Virus record (IMG/VR): IMGVR_UViG_3300035126_000545
Span: 1-25,790 of that record
Origin: a virus
Length of the DNA: 25,790 nt
Strand: one strand, 5' to 3'
The position numbers were made by a program, and so were the translations under genes. The notes under the pieces were generated by a model. The model saw only the letters and a list, made by a program, of their open reading frames with translations. It was not told where the DNA came from and ran no database searches. Below, piece after piece: positions 7,022 to 13,598 of this stretch. Position 1 is the stretch's first letter. Each line of letters starts with the position of its first letter.

Positions 7022-7201
7022 ATGAACTTTAATGAAATGTATGACACTGTAACAAAACTTGTAGATGAGTTTGCAAAAAGCGAAAGTAAGTTTGCTTTTC
7101 CAAATGAATATATAAAAGTGTTAATGAAGTTAAAAGCTGTTCAAGATGATTTGTCTTGGGCAGCTTATTATGAAGAAGTTAAAGATAAGGAAACCAAATG
7201 A
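7022..7201 (+). CDS. Small helical protein of unknown function
   Basis: ATG 7022 is preceded by AGGAGTTGAA, so it is preferred to the upstream ATG at 6992. The 59-residue product is amphipathic and helical, with no Cys and no recognisable motif. Its stop overlaps the next gene's ATG. Confidence 0.7.
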   Translation: MNFNEMYDTVTKLVDEFAKSESKFAFPNEYIKVLMKLKAVQDDLSWAAYYEEVKDKETK

Positions 7202-7542
7202 TTAGTAATGAACTTATTAGTTATAGACTCAGTGAAGACGAAGTAAAACAATTTGTTTCCGCTGACTATGGAGTTGATTCAAAATCTGGAAATAAAACAA
7301 TTGGCAAAACAATTGTTGAAGTTATGAGTTCTTTTGAAATTAAAAAAGAACGTAGTTGTTTTTATTCACAAAGAGTTAAAGATTTGACAATTCAAAAGTT
7401 GAAGCAAAATCGTAAAGCCGGTCCTTCAATTAAAATGGGAATTGCAAGTAATTATGTTCATTACATGATTATGTATCAAATCAGAACTTTTATTTTTTAT
7501 AAAAACAATCCCGATATCGCAAAAATTGTGAAAGGAAAATAG
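7198..7542 (+). CDS. Unknown basic protein (114 aa)
   Basis: The start overlaps the previous stop (ATGA). The N-terminus is acidic and helical (LSEDEVKQFVSADYG); the rest is basic (IKKERS, VKDLTIQKLKQNRKAG) with a hydrophobic, aromatic C-terminus. It could bind nucleic acid. No family recognised. Confidence 0.75.
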   Translation: MISNELISYRLSEDEVKQFVSADYGVDSKSGNKTIGKTIVEVMSSFEIKKERSCFYSQRVKDLTIQKLKQNRKAGPSIKMGIASNYVHYMIMYQIRTFIFYKNNPDIAKIVKGK

Positions 7543-7544
7543 AC

Positions 7545-7919
7545 ATGAATAACGAAGAATTTAACGAAGAAGAAAACTTTGATCCTGTCTTTATTGAAGA
7601 AGTCAATGAAGAAGAAGACTTTGATTTTGTTCTTGAAGTTGTAGACCCTAGTGATTTTCAAAATCAAGGTAAGTTTGCAACTAGGGATCAAAATGGTAAT
7701 TTGAAGTATTATCACGAACTGGAAAGAGCTATCCAAGACTTTTTAAGTTACGATGGTTATAGGCTTGATCTTGAAAGTGATGATGCTTATATGTTTATTC
7801 ATAGAGAAGAATTGCCAGAAGTAGTTGACTATAAGCCAGGAAGTATTGGATTTGCTAATCCAAGTTCTACTGTTTTTTATCAAGCAAAAATTACTGTAAT
7901 GATGAAAAGGAAGTTCTAA
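7545..7919 (+). CDS. Unknown protein with acidic N-terminus (124 aa)
   Basis: Begins two bases after the previous stop, with AAAGGAAAA upstream. The first ~35 residues are almost all Glu, Asp, Asn and Phe, a disordered acidic tail reminiscent of DNA-mimic segments. The remaining ~90 residues look folded (HELERAIQDFL helix, then DAYMFIHREELPEV and a strand FYQAKITVMM). No known family recognised; DNA mimicry is speculation. Confidence 0.75.
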   Translation: MNNEEFNEEENFDPVFIEEVNEEEDFDFVLEVVDPSDFQNQGKFATRDQNGNLKYYHELERAIQDFLSYDGYRLDLESDDAYMFIHREELPEVVDYKPGSIGFANPSSTVFYQAKITVMMKRKF

Positions 7920-7920
7920 T

Positions 7921-8022
7921 ATGAACATAACAGATTTAATTGTTGATGAAGATGAGTGCAAATGTGAAGAAATGGAACAAGGTCAACCTTGTGTTCATTG
8001 TATTGAAACAAAATATGAATAG
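7921..8022 (+). CDS. Tiny Cys-rich peptide (33 aa)
   Basis: Starts one base after the previous stop, with AAGG just upstream in the previous gene. It has CKC and CVHC pairs in an acidic background and probably binds one metal ion. Fits the pattern of small Zn-binding proteins here. Function unknown. Confidence 0.55.
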   Translation: MNITDLIVDEDECKCEEMEQGQPCVHCIETKYE

Positions 8023-8030
8023 GAGTAACA

Positions 8031-8300
8031 ATGAGAGCTAATGTTTATTTAGTTAACGAGAATGTTTATGGGTTTACTAAAACCTGTATGCATTGTAATG
8101 AAGATACTGATTTCATTCTTGATGAAACTGAGTATCAAAGATTGATTATCAATAACGAATACATTCAAGATGTATTTCCTCTTCTTGGTAAAGAAGAGCG
8201 TGAAATGATGATTAGTGGAACACATCCAAAATGTTGGATTGAAATGTTTGGTTCTGAAGATGATTATTCAGAATACGAAGAAGGAGAAAACAATGAGTAA
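8031..8300 (+). CDS. Small protein with CxxC, unknown
   Basis: AGGAG lies five bases before ATG. The 89-residue product has a CMHC pair at 19-22, a helical middle (DETEYQRLIINNEYIQDVF) and HPKCW near residue 66, which together could form a zinc site, then an acidic tail. The fold suggests a treble-clef or ribbon, but no named family is claimed. Confidence 0.75.
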   Translation: MRANVYLVNENVYGFTKTCMHCNEDTDFILDETEYQRLIINNEYIQDVFPLLGKEEREMMISGTHPKCWIEMFGSEDDYSEYEEGENNE

Positions 8301-8544
8301 TTTTGAAATTTGTACTTGTGGTGAGCCGGGCTGTGTTGGAAATATTTTTAAAAATGCTGATACATACTTTAAAGAAATTCCAATTCTATTTATGACTAAG
8401 TTCTATAACAAAGTAATGTCAATTCACGCAATTGAAGACCATGAAGTATTCCCAGAGCGTGAATGTATTTTTGACGATTACACAGATGATTTGGATTTGG
8501 ATAATCCAGATTGGCTGCTTTGGGAATGGGAAATGGCAAAGTAA
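8293..8544 (+). CDS. Small Cys-containing protein (83 aa)
   Basis: ATG 8293 has AAGGAG upstream and overlaps the previous gene by eight bases. The product starts with CTCGEPGC, a likely metal-binding knuckle, followed by a helix and an acidic, Trp-containing C-terminus (DNPDWLLWEWEM). Function unknown. TAATG overlap with the next gene. Confidence 0.75.
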   Translation: MSNFEICTCGEPGCVGNIFKNADTYFKEIPILFMTKFYNKVMSIHAIEDHEVFPERECIFDDYTDDLDLDNPDWLLWEWEMAK

Positions 8545-8657
8545 TGTACGAATGCTATGTTTGCTTTACGGTTTATGATGAAGAACCTGAAGATTGTATT
8601 TGTACAGTTTGCTATGAAGAAACTGTTGTAAAAATTAGAAATGGAAGGTATATGTAA
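8544..8657 (+). CDS. Tiny Zn-ribbon peptide (37 aa)
   Basis: Coupled TAATG at both ends. The cysteines pair as CYVC and CICTVC, a likely single-zinc ribbon, followed by a short strand and a basic tail. Size and spacing match the other Cys-rich peptides in the window. Confidence 0.65.
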   Translation: MYECYVCFTVYDEEPEDCICTVCYEETVVKIRNGRYM

Positions 8658-8983
8658 TGGGTATTGAATATATGGAACTTGGTTCTACTCCTTATGATGA
8701 AGATTGTGCTCAAGTTGGTTCTGTGGAATACAATAAGTATTCCCGGAAGGAAATGGAAATCTATATTAATCAATTAGATCGTATGTTTCCTGATGCTGAA
8801 TTGAAAGGCATTGATTTTAAAATCAAATGGTTTAATCATGATTTTGGTCGTTATGGTGAAGTTTGTGCTTATTGGAACACAGGCGATGAAATAGCTGATG
8901 AATATGTTTATATCATTGAATCTGATTTACCAAGCAATTGGGATGAACAAGCAAAACAAGAATTGAGTGAGCTTTATGTATAA
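8657..8983 (+). CDS. Unknown protein (108 aa)
   Basis: TAATG start with GGAAGG upstream. The product contains KEMEIYINQLDRMFPDA (helix), a strand pair (IDFKIKWFNHDFG, YGEVCAYWNT) and a C-terminal helix. It could be an alpha/beta two-layer fold. No family recognised. Confidence 0.75.
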   Translation: MGIEYMELGSTPYDEDCAQVGSVEYNKYSRKEMEIYINQLDRMFPDAELKGIDFKIKWFNHDFGRYGEVCAYWNTGDEIADEYVYIIESDLPSNWDEQAKQELSELYV

Positions 8984-9659
8984 AGGTAAAACTATTACTG
9001 AACTTGCTAAAGACGGTTTAGCGAGACCTCAAGACTTTGGTTATTGGGGCCCAGAAGATATGTTTAAAACTTGGGGTTTTTGTGGTATTGATAATACACA
9101 TCAAAGCCTTTTGGAAAAATCAAATTTTGAATGTATCACAAGGGATTTGATGAAACTTCATCCTGAAGATTTTAGAATTGAAACTTATAGACATTGGGCT
9201 GTCGGTTCAATTGACAGATTAGTTTGTCGAATCTTAAAGAGTGAAAGTGAGATTACATATGATAATGTAACTCAAGCTTTTATTGTAACTATGGGAATTC
9301 TTGATTCTCTCGATGATTATTGTATTTATGATGAAACTCATTATTACAATATGGAATATGATGAGTGTGTTGAGATTATTAAAGATCTGGATGAACATCT
9401 TGATATTATGATTAATAAGAGTAATGATGATTGGGCTGAAAGCATTTATCATGAATTAACTCGAAATCTTAATATTGAGTTTTGTCCTGATGCTGATGCT
9501 TATCCAAAAGATAATGACATTATTGAAGCTGTCTATAATCTTCAACTTTGGAATAAGGAAGCAATAGATAAATGGAATGAATGGACAGACCAAAATGGTT
9601 TAGAAAGAGTTCCTGTAAGAGTAATAAGTCCAAATCAATTAAAACTATTTGAGGAGTAA
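8976..9659 (+). CDS. Unknown protein (227 aa)
   Basis: ATG 8976 lies just inside the end of the previous gene; an in-frame GTG at 8967 is an alternative and neither has a strong SD. The product has WGPEDMFKTWGFCGID near the N-terminus, a helix-rich middle with many Asp, Glu, His and Tyr (ETHYYNMEYDE), and an NLQLWNKEAIDKWNEWT helix near the end. I recall similar hypothetical proteins in actinophages but cannot name the family. Longest accessory protein before the ATPase at 13599. Confidence 0.75.
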   Translation: MYKGKTITELAKDGLARPQDFGYWGPEDMFKTWGFCGIDNTHQSLLEKSNFECITRDLMKLHPEDFRIETYRHWAVGSIDRLVCRILKSESEITYDNVTQAFIVTMGILDSLDDYCIYDETHYYNMEYDECVEIIKDLDEHLDIMINKSNDDWAESIYHELTRNLNIEFCPDADAYPKDNDIIEAVYNLQLWNKEAIDKWNEWTDQNGLERVPVRVISPNQLKLFEE

Positions 9660-9661
9660 AA

Positions 9662-9946
9662 ATGAACCACTATGAAGAATACATGAAGCATGTTGAAGAA
9701 AATCCAAGTAAGTATGAAGAAATTGATGCTGCTTTTGATTCTTTAACAAGAAATATTAATGATCTATCTAAGCCAATAAGTGATGATTATGAATACGGTG
9801 ATGAATGGGATTGGGATAGAAATGACCGTTCACAATATTGTATTCATGGAACTTTTATTGGATCTTGGTGGGGGCCAGATATTTTATGTGGAAGATGTGA
9901 AATGGGCGAAGGCTCAGATAATAATGAAGAAGATGATGAATTTTAA
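9662..9946 (+). CDS. Small protein with actinophage-type CxHG...CGRCE motif
   Basis: AGGAG lies upstream. The first 55 residues are acidic and helical. The C-terminal part carries YCIHGTF, then GSWWGP and CGRCE, a Cys/His metal site similar to C-x-HG...C-x-x-CE modules I recall from many small actinophage proteins. The tail is very acidic. Function unknown. Confidence 0.75.
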   Translation: MNHYEEYMKHVEENPSKYEEIDAAFDSLTRNINDLSKPISDDYEYGDEWDWDRNDRSQYCIHGTFIGSWWGPDILCGRCEMGEGSDNNEEDDEF

Positions 9947-10122
9947 TGGATAAAGAACAATTAATAGATGAACTTCAAAATGTCCTTATTGGTATGGATG
10001 TTCCAAACCAAAGAAAAAAGGATATTGGATGGCTCAATCGTAATCTAGCAATTAATAATCAAGATCACCCAAACTTTTTAAAAGCGGTTTGGATTCTTAA
10101 ACAACTAAACAAGGAAAAATAA
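9946..10122 (+). CDS. Small helical protein (58 aa)
   Basis: TAATG start. Two helices (EQLIDELQNVLIGMD and LKAVWILKQLNK) flank a basic, Asn-rich middle (RKKDIGWLNRNLAINNQ). No motif recognised. Confidence 0.65.
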   Translation: MDKEQLIDELQNVLIGMDVPNQRKKDIGWLNRNLAINNQDHPNFLKAVWILKQLNKEK

Positions 10123-10123
10123 A

Positions 10124-10261
10124 ATGGAAGAACAAAATAACGATACAGCACTTTTTAGTGCAACAATGGTGCTTACAGCATATGTTGATGAGCAAGGAAA
10201 TGTTAAATATGTAAAGTCATCTTGGGATGACCTTTTCAAGAAAGAAGAAGACAATGCCTAA
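10124..10261 (+). CDS. Small protein (45 aa), unknown
   Basis: AAGGA at 10111-10115 precedes ATG 10124. The product has a beta-like core (TMVLTAYVDEQGNVKYVK) and a charged tail that overlaps the start of the next gene by eight bases. Probably real given its position; function unknown. Confidence 0.6.
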   Translation: MEEQNNDTALFSATMVLTAYVDEQGNVKYVKSSWDDLFKKEEDNA

Positions 10262-10796
10262 TTGGTGCGAAAATCATTTGACTATCTATGGCAAAAAAGA
10301 AGATATGGACAAATTCATTTCTGTTATTAAAGCAGGTGAAGAAGAATATCAATTATTAGAAAAACTTTATCCAACTCCTGAAGAGTTGATGATTGGTGAT
10401 GTTTCATTTACAGTTGATGAAATCCAAAAAGCCAATTTTGAAAAGTTTGGCTATAAGAGCTGGTATGACTGGCGAATTAGTAAATGGGGAACTAAATGGC
10501 CGGAGACAGATTTATTTGTTCAACAAGAATATACAAATCGTCGAGATGATAAAGCAGAAATTGCTTTTGGTTTCAATACAGCTTGGTCACCACCTATTGA
10601 AGCATTTGAAAAAATTAGTGCTGATTATCCAAACATTCTTTTCTGTCTTTATTATGAAGAACCAGGAATGGGCTTTTGCGGAAAGAATATTTGGTTTGAT
10701 GGTGAATGCAAAGAAGAGTACCAATCTGAACTGATTCAAAACTATTTTGAAGAAGATTACCTTTTTGAAACCTATAGCGAAGAAGCTAAAGCGTAG
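10254..10796 (+). CDS. YubB/Api92-like protein with ferredoxin-like fold
   Basis: 180 residues starting MPNWCENHLTIYG, the N-terminal signature I associate with the Api92-like/YubB ferredoxin-like family, common on phages and plasmids. Other family-like elements are KWGTKW (about 83-88), FNTAWSPPIEAF (about 108-119) and a terminal YYEEPGMGFCG stretch (about 134-144). The family's biochemical role is not established; the Trp-rich face suggests binding of another molecule. The frame is open from 10227, but MPNWC is the natural start. It overlaps the previous gene and precedes a 72-nt leader. Confidence 0.85.
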   Translation: MPNWCENHLTIYGKKEDMDKFISVIKAGEEEYQLLEKLYPTPEELMIGDVSFTVDEIQKANFEKFGYKSWYDWRISKWGTKWPETDLFVQQEYTNRRDDKAEIAFGFNTAWSPPIEAFEKISADYPNILFCLYYEEPGMGFCGKNIWFDGECKEEYQSELIQNYFEEDYLFETYSEEAKA

Positions 10797-10868
10797 ATAC
10801 TCAAAATCTACAAACAATAAAACAAAAACAACGGGCGTAAGCCTAATCTAAACGAAAGTAACAAAACA
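10797..10868 (+). promoter_or_regulatory. Leader containing a repeated motif, no SD
   Basis: This A-rich leader holds AACAATAAAACAA followed by GGGCGTAAG (10813-10841). A close copy precedes the 16217 gene. No Shine-Dalgarno stands before the ATG at 10869. Possibly a conserved 5' UTR or regulator site. Confidence 0.4.
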
Positions 10869-11294
10869 ATGGAAAACGAACTTTTTGACACAATCTTTGA
10901 TTTGTCAATGACAAATCCTGAAATCACAAATGCAAAAGCATACGGTTTCAATAAGACTGATGATGGGGTGACTTCAAAATTAATCATGAACGCATCAGAT
11001 ATCTATGAAATGATCGATCACCTTAATGATGACAAATCATTTCATATTTACAACTATCTTAGCCTTGTAGCAACAGGTTGGGCTGCACCTTTAAAAAATG
11101 GTGAAGTTGATGGTGCGCCTAGTGAACATCCAGAAAGAAGAAGAGTATCTTTGGTAATTCTTGCTGATGTTGATAATAAGAGTATCTTGGGCAGTGTACT
11201 TCAGTTTGAAGGTGAAGAAGAAGAAAAATTGTATGATTACAATACAGCAACAGGAACTCTTGCTGATGCTTTTAGTTCAATCTTCGAGGATTAA
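10869..11294 (+). CDS. Conserved actinophage-type protein with ATGWAAP motif (141 aa)
   Basis: The product shows ATGWAAPLKNGEVDG near residues 68-82, then EHPERRRVSLVIL near 86-98, then an acidic GEEEEKLYDYNTATG stretch. The G-W-A-A-P and HP.RRRV pattern is one I recall from short actinophage proteins of unknown function. The start lacks an SD but follows the A-rich leader shared with the 16217 gene, so initiation may depend on that leader. Soluble, no Cys. Confidence 0.8.
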   Translation: MENELFDTIFDLSMTNPEITNAKAYGFNKTDDGVTSKLIMNASDIYEMIDHLNDDKSFHIYNYLSLVATGWAAPLKNGEVDGAPSEHPERRRVSLVILADVDNKSILGSVLQFEGEEEEKLYDYNTATGTLADAFSSIFED

Positions 11295-11297
11295 TTA

Positions 11298-11642
11298 ATG
11301 TTCTCGATGGATGATTTCAATAAAGATAAAGATTATTACGAAAATTTCAAAAGTGTTGATAATTTAGGTGAGTTTCCAACATATCTTATGTTGGTAACTC
11401 ATAAACTCAAAGAAATAAATCTTGATGAAACTACAAAGAGTGGTCATGAATTGATGATGAAAATCTTCAATATGACAGGACTTAGCCTTATAGATGAAAA
11501 TGAGCAAGCACTAAATGTAGTTATGGCTTTGATTTCTCATATTTATGCAATGATTCTGTTTTTTGAAAATCAAGATTCTTACTTTGAATATTTTGATAAT
11601 ACCGTAATCTATCCAATGATAAATGGAGGTAAAGATATCTAA
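11298..11642 (+). CDS. Unknown helical protein (114 aa)
   Basis: GAGG stands about eight bases before ATG. The N-terminus is acidic and aromatic (FNKDKDYYENF); the rest is helical, with a hydrophobic stretch ALNVVMALISHIYAMILFF near 70-90 that could be a buried helix or a membrane segment. Its stop overlaps the WhiB start (TAATG), so the two are likely co-translated and may act together. Confidence 0.75.
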   Translation: MFSMDDFNKDKDYYENFKSVDNLGEFPTYLMLVTHKLKEINLDETTKSGHELMMKIFNMTGLSLIDENEQALNVVMALISHIYAMILFFENQDSYFEYFDNTVIYPMINGGKDI

Positions 11643-11968
11643 TGGATTGGATTGATAAAGCAGCTTGTAAAAACATTTCATCAGAGATATTTTATCCAGA
11701 TGGGATTGATAAAGCAGTTGATGCAAAGAGAGAGGCTTCTGCAAAAATTATTTGTAAACAATGTCCAGTTGCTGCTGAATGTTTAATGCATGCAATTACA
11801 AATGAAGAAAAATATGGAGTATGGGGTTCTTTTGCACCAAAAGAAAGAACGAGTATTCTCTCTTTATTTTCATATGAATATATAAATGTCGATTTATGTA
11901 GAGCAATTGTTAACATAGAAGTTAAGCATATCAAAGCAAAAGTCTTAAGAAATGAGTTTACTTACTAA
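11642..11968 (+). CDS. WhiB-family iron-sulfur transcription regulator
   Basis: WhiB-like proteins bind a 4Fe-4S cluster and the principal sigma factor to redirect transcription. They are essentially confined to actinobacteria and their phages. The four ligands are C9, C38, C41 and C47 (CKQCPVAAEC, spacing C-x2-C-x5-C), followed by GVWG at 59-62. The usual GVWGG turn is GVWGS here. The ~35-residue tail after KERT is longer than in minimal phage WhiB proteins and carries basic residues that may contact DNA. Start is TAATG-coupled to the previous gene. Strong evidence for an actinobacterial host. Confidence 0.92.
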   Translation: MDWIDKAACKNISSEIFYPDGIDKAVDAKREASAKIICKQCPVAAECLMHAITNEEKYGVWGSFAPKERTSILSLFSYEYINVDLCRAIVNIEVKHIKAKVLRNEFTY

Positions 11969-12135
11969 TGGAAAAAGATGTAGGTCTTTCTTTTAATTCA
12001 ACAATAACCGTTGAAGAAGCAAGAAAGAAATTGCGTGTTCCTTTTCAATCTGAGAATCAGAAGATTGATGTTGAGATTAAAAAGTCTTTCATTGATAAAA
12101 TAGTAGGAAGGATGTTTAAAAAAGATGGAGCGTAA
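11968..12135 (+). CDS. Small protein (55 aa), unknown
   Basis: ATG overlaps the WhiB stop (TAATG). The product has a strand-like N-terminus (VGLSFNSTITVEEARKKL) and basic residues through the C-terminal half (EIKKSFIDKIVGRMFKK). No motif recognised. It overlaps the start of the next gene by 11 bases. Confidence 0.65.
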   Translation: MEKDVGLSFNSTITVEEARKKLRVPFQSENQKIDVEIKKSFIDKIVGRMFKKDGA

Positions 12136-12565
12136 AGCGATGGTCTTGATAAACAAATATAGGAATGCTTATTTAGTTGCACAACACGAAGGGTCTTATG
12201 CTTTAAATATAAAGTATTATGCCCATCGTCATTATATGTCAGATGAAGATTTTTCTGAAGCATATGACATTGCGAAGAAAGCATTCTTTGATAAAGTTGA
12301 ATTCATAATTGCACATTATGGATTTAAAGATTTTTCCGTTGAAGGAAGAAGTGGTGGTTGGCTAAAGCCAATGACTGAAACAAACAAAACAGTTCAAACT
12401 GTGTTCGATGATTATCTTACTTTTGAAGAATATCTTGTTCAAGATAAGATCTATCATATGTTTGAAATGATAAAAGAACAACAAAGAGGTATTAAAAACA
12501 TTCTTGAGTATTCAGAAACTCTGGATGATTTTATTCAAAACATAGAAAGTTATGAGGAAATATGA
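12125..12565 (+). CDS. Unknown protein with GRSGGWL motif (146 aa)
   Basis: ATG 12125 has AGGAAGGA 12 bases upstream; in-frame ATG 12140 has GGAG nine bases upstream and would end the overlap, so the start is open. The middle holds DFSVEGRSGGWLKPM near residues 69-83, a glycine-rich turn I recall from phage proteins of unknown role. The C-terminal ~60 residues are helical and charged. Co-translated with the next gene (ATGA). Confidence 0.75.
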   Translation: MERKAMVLINKYRNAYLVAQHEGSYALNIKYYAHRHYMSDEDFSEAYDIAKKAFFDKVEFIIAHYGFKDFSVEGRSGGWLKPMTETNKTVQTVFDDYLTFEEYLVQDKIYHMFEMIKEQQRGIKNILEYSETLDDFIQNIESYEEI

Positions 12566-12921
12566 GCACAACAGAGAAAAAGACTTGCGCTGAGCTTGTC
12601 TATGAGAAAATGCTTGATAGAAGCGTTCAGATTGAAGAGCTGAATGACATTATTGAAGACATTGAATCTGATGGTGATAAAGTATCAGAGGCTGTGGAAG
12701 AACTTAATAATCTTGCATTAGAGATTAGTTCTTTTAAGGTTATTAAAATTCTTTTATCAACAGGCGGTCCTGCCGATTGGCTTGAGGCAAAAATTGATGA
12801 TGATGGTGAGCTTTTTCAATTGACTTATCATTATTCTGATTGGTTTGACCACGCAGAAGTAAATGTCCCAATTAATTCATATCTTTGGGATTATGCAACA
12901 ACTATCATTGACACTGAATAA
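12562..12921 (+). CDS. Conserved actinophage-type protein with STGGPADWLE motif (119 aa)
   Basis: The N-terminal 50 residues form an acidic coiled-coil-like helix. The C-terminal domain has KILLSTGGPADWLEAKID near 60-77 and YHYSDWFDHAEV near 88-99. This GGPADW...DWFDHA pattern I recall from short actinophage proteins annotated as hypothetical. Function unknown; no catalytic signature known to me. Confidence 0.8.
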   Translation: MSTTEKKTCAELVYEKMLDRSVQIEELNDIIEDIESDGDKVSEAVEELNNLALEISSFKVIKILLSTGGPADWLEAKIDDDGELFQLTYHYSDWFDHAEVNVPINSYLWDYATTIIDTE

Positions 12922-12938
12922 TAAGAAAGAGAAATAAA

Positions 12939-13529
12939 ATGGAATTAGAAAATGTAAGCATTAAGCTTTCACAAACTGCATTGTCAGAAATTATCGATAC
13001 GGTTGCTGATGCAATCAAAGATAATATCAGTGATTCAATCACTGAGGGGATCAAAGAAGATCTTAAAGATGACATTATGCAAGAACTTGATATCACAGAT
13101 GATATTAGATCCTATATGTCAGATTGGTTTGACCTTGATGATTATCTACAGCATGTAGATTTGGATTCATATATTGATAAGCCAGATGTTGAAGATGAAA
13201 TTCAAACAATGCTTCACAATTATAGTCCACTTTCAGATTGTACTACTGCTAAAGCTGCAACTGAGGCTATGCGTGATGCATTGAGATACTTCTTGCTTAA
13301 AGATAATGAGATTGTCGAAGACATTGCAAAAGCTTTAGAGCGCCGTAATAAAAGACAACTAGAGTCAGAAATTCGTGATTCAATCATTGAACAAACAAGA
13401 GAAGTCATGCGTGAAAGTTTGCGTCATGAGTTCATTAATGAACTTAACGAATACTCTAATGCTGTTAAGAAAGCAGAAGAAATCGTTAATCTCAACAACC
13501 AGACAACCAATTGGATTGTCAATCAATAA
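12939..13529 (+). CDS. Long coiled-coil protein (196 aa)
   Basis: A purine-rich AAGAAAGAGAAAT replaces a strict SD. The product is almost wholly helical with repeating acidic segments (ISDSITEGIKEDLKDD, DYLQHVDLDSYI) and a long basic C-terminal helix (EIRDSIIEQTREVMRESLRHEF). This suggests a scaffold or oligomer. It directly precedes the GHKL-like protein, separated by a hairpin. Function unknown. Confidence 0.75.
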   Translation: MELENVSIKLSQTALSEIIDTVADAIKDNISDSITEGIKEDLKDDIMQELDITDDIRSYMSDWFDLDDYLQHVDLDSYIDKPDVEDEIQTMLHNYSPLSDCTTAKAATEAMRDALRYFLLKDNEIVEDIAKALERRNKRQLESEIRDSIIEQTREVMRESLRHEFINELNEYSNAVKKAEEIVNLNNQTTNWIVNQ

Positions 13530-13542
13530 ATAAAAATTGATG

Positions 13543-13573
13543 TGAGGGGATGGAAGATAATTCTATCCCCTCA
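13543..13573 (+). promoter_or_regulatory. Twelve-pair hairpin before the GHKL gene
   Basis: TGAGGGGATGGA pairs with TCTATCCCCTCA (one G-U) around a seven-base loop, with no T-tract after it. It is GC-richer than its surroundings and lies 26 bases before ATG 13599. It could be an RNA-binding site, mRNA stabiliser or processing site. Confidence 0.6.
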
Positions 13574-13598
13574 TGTCGTTAATCAAGAAAGAAAAATT

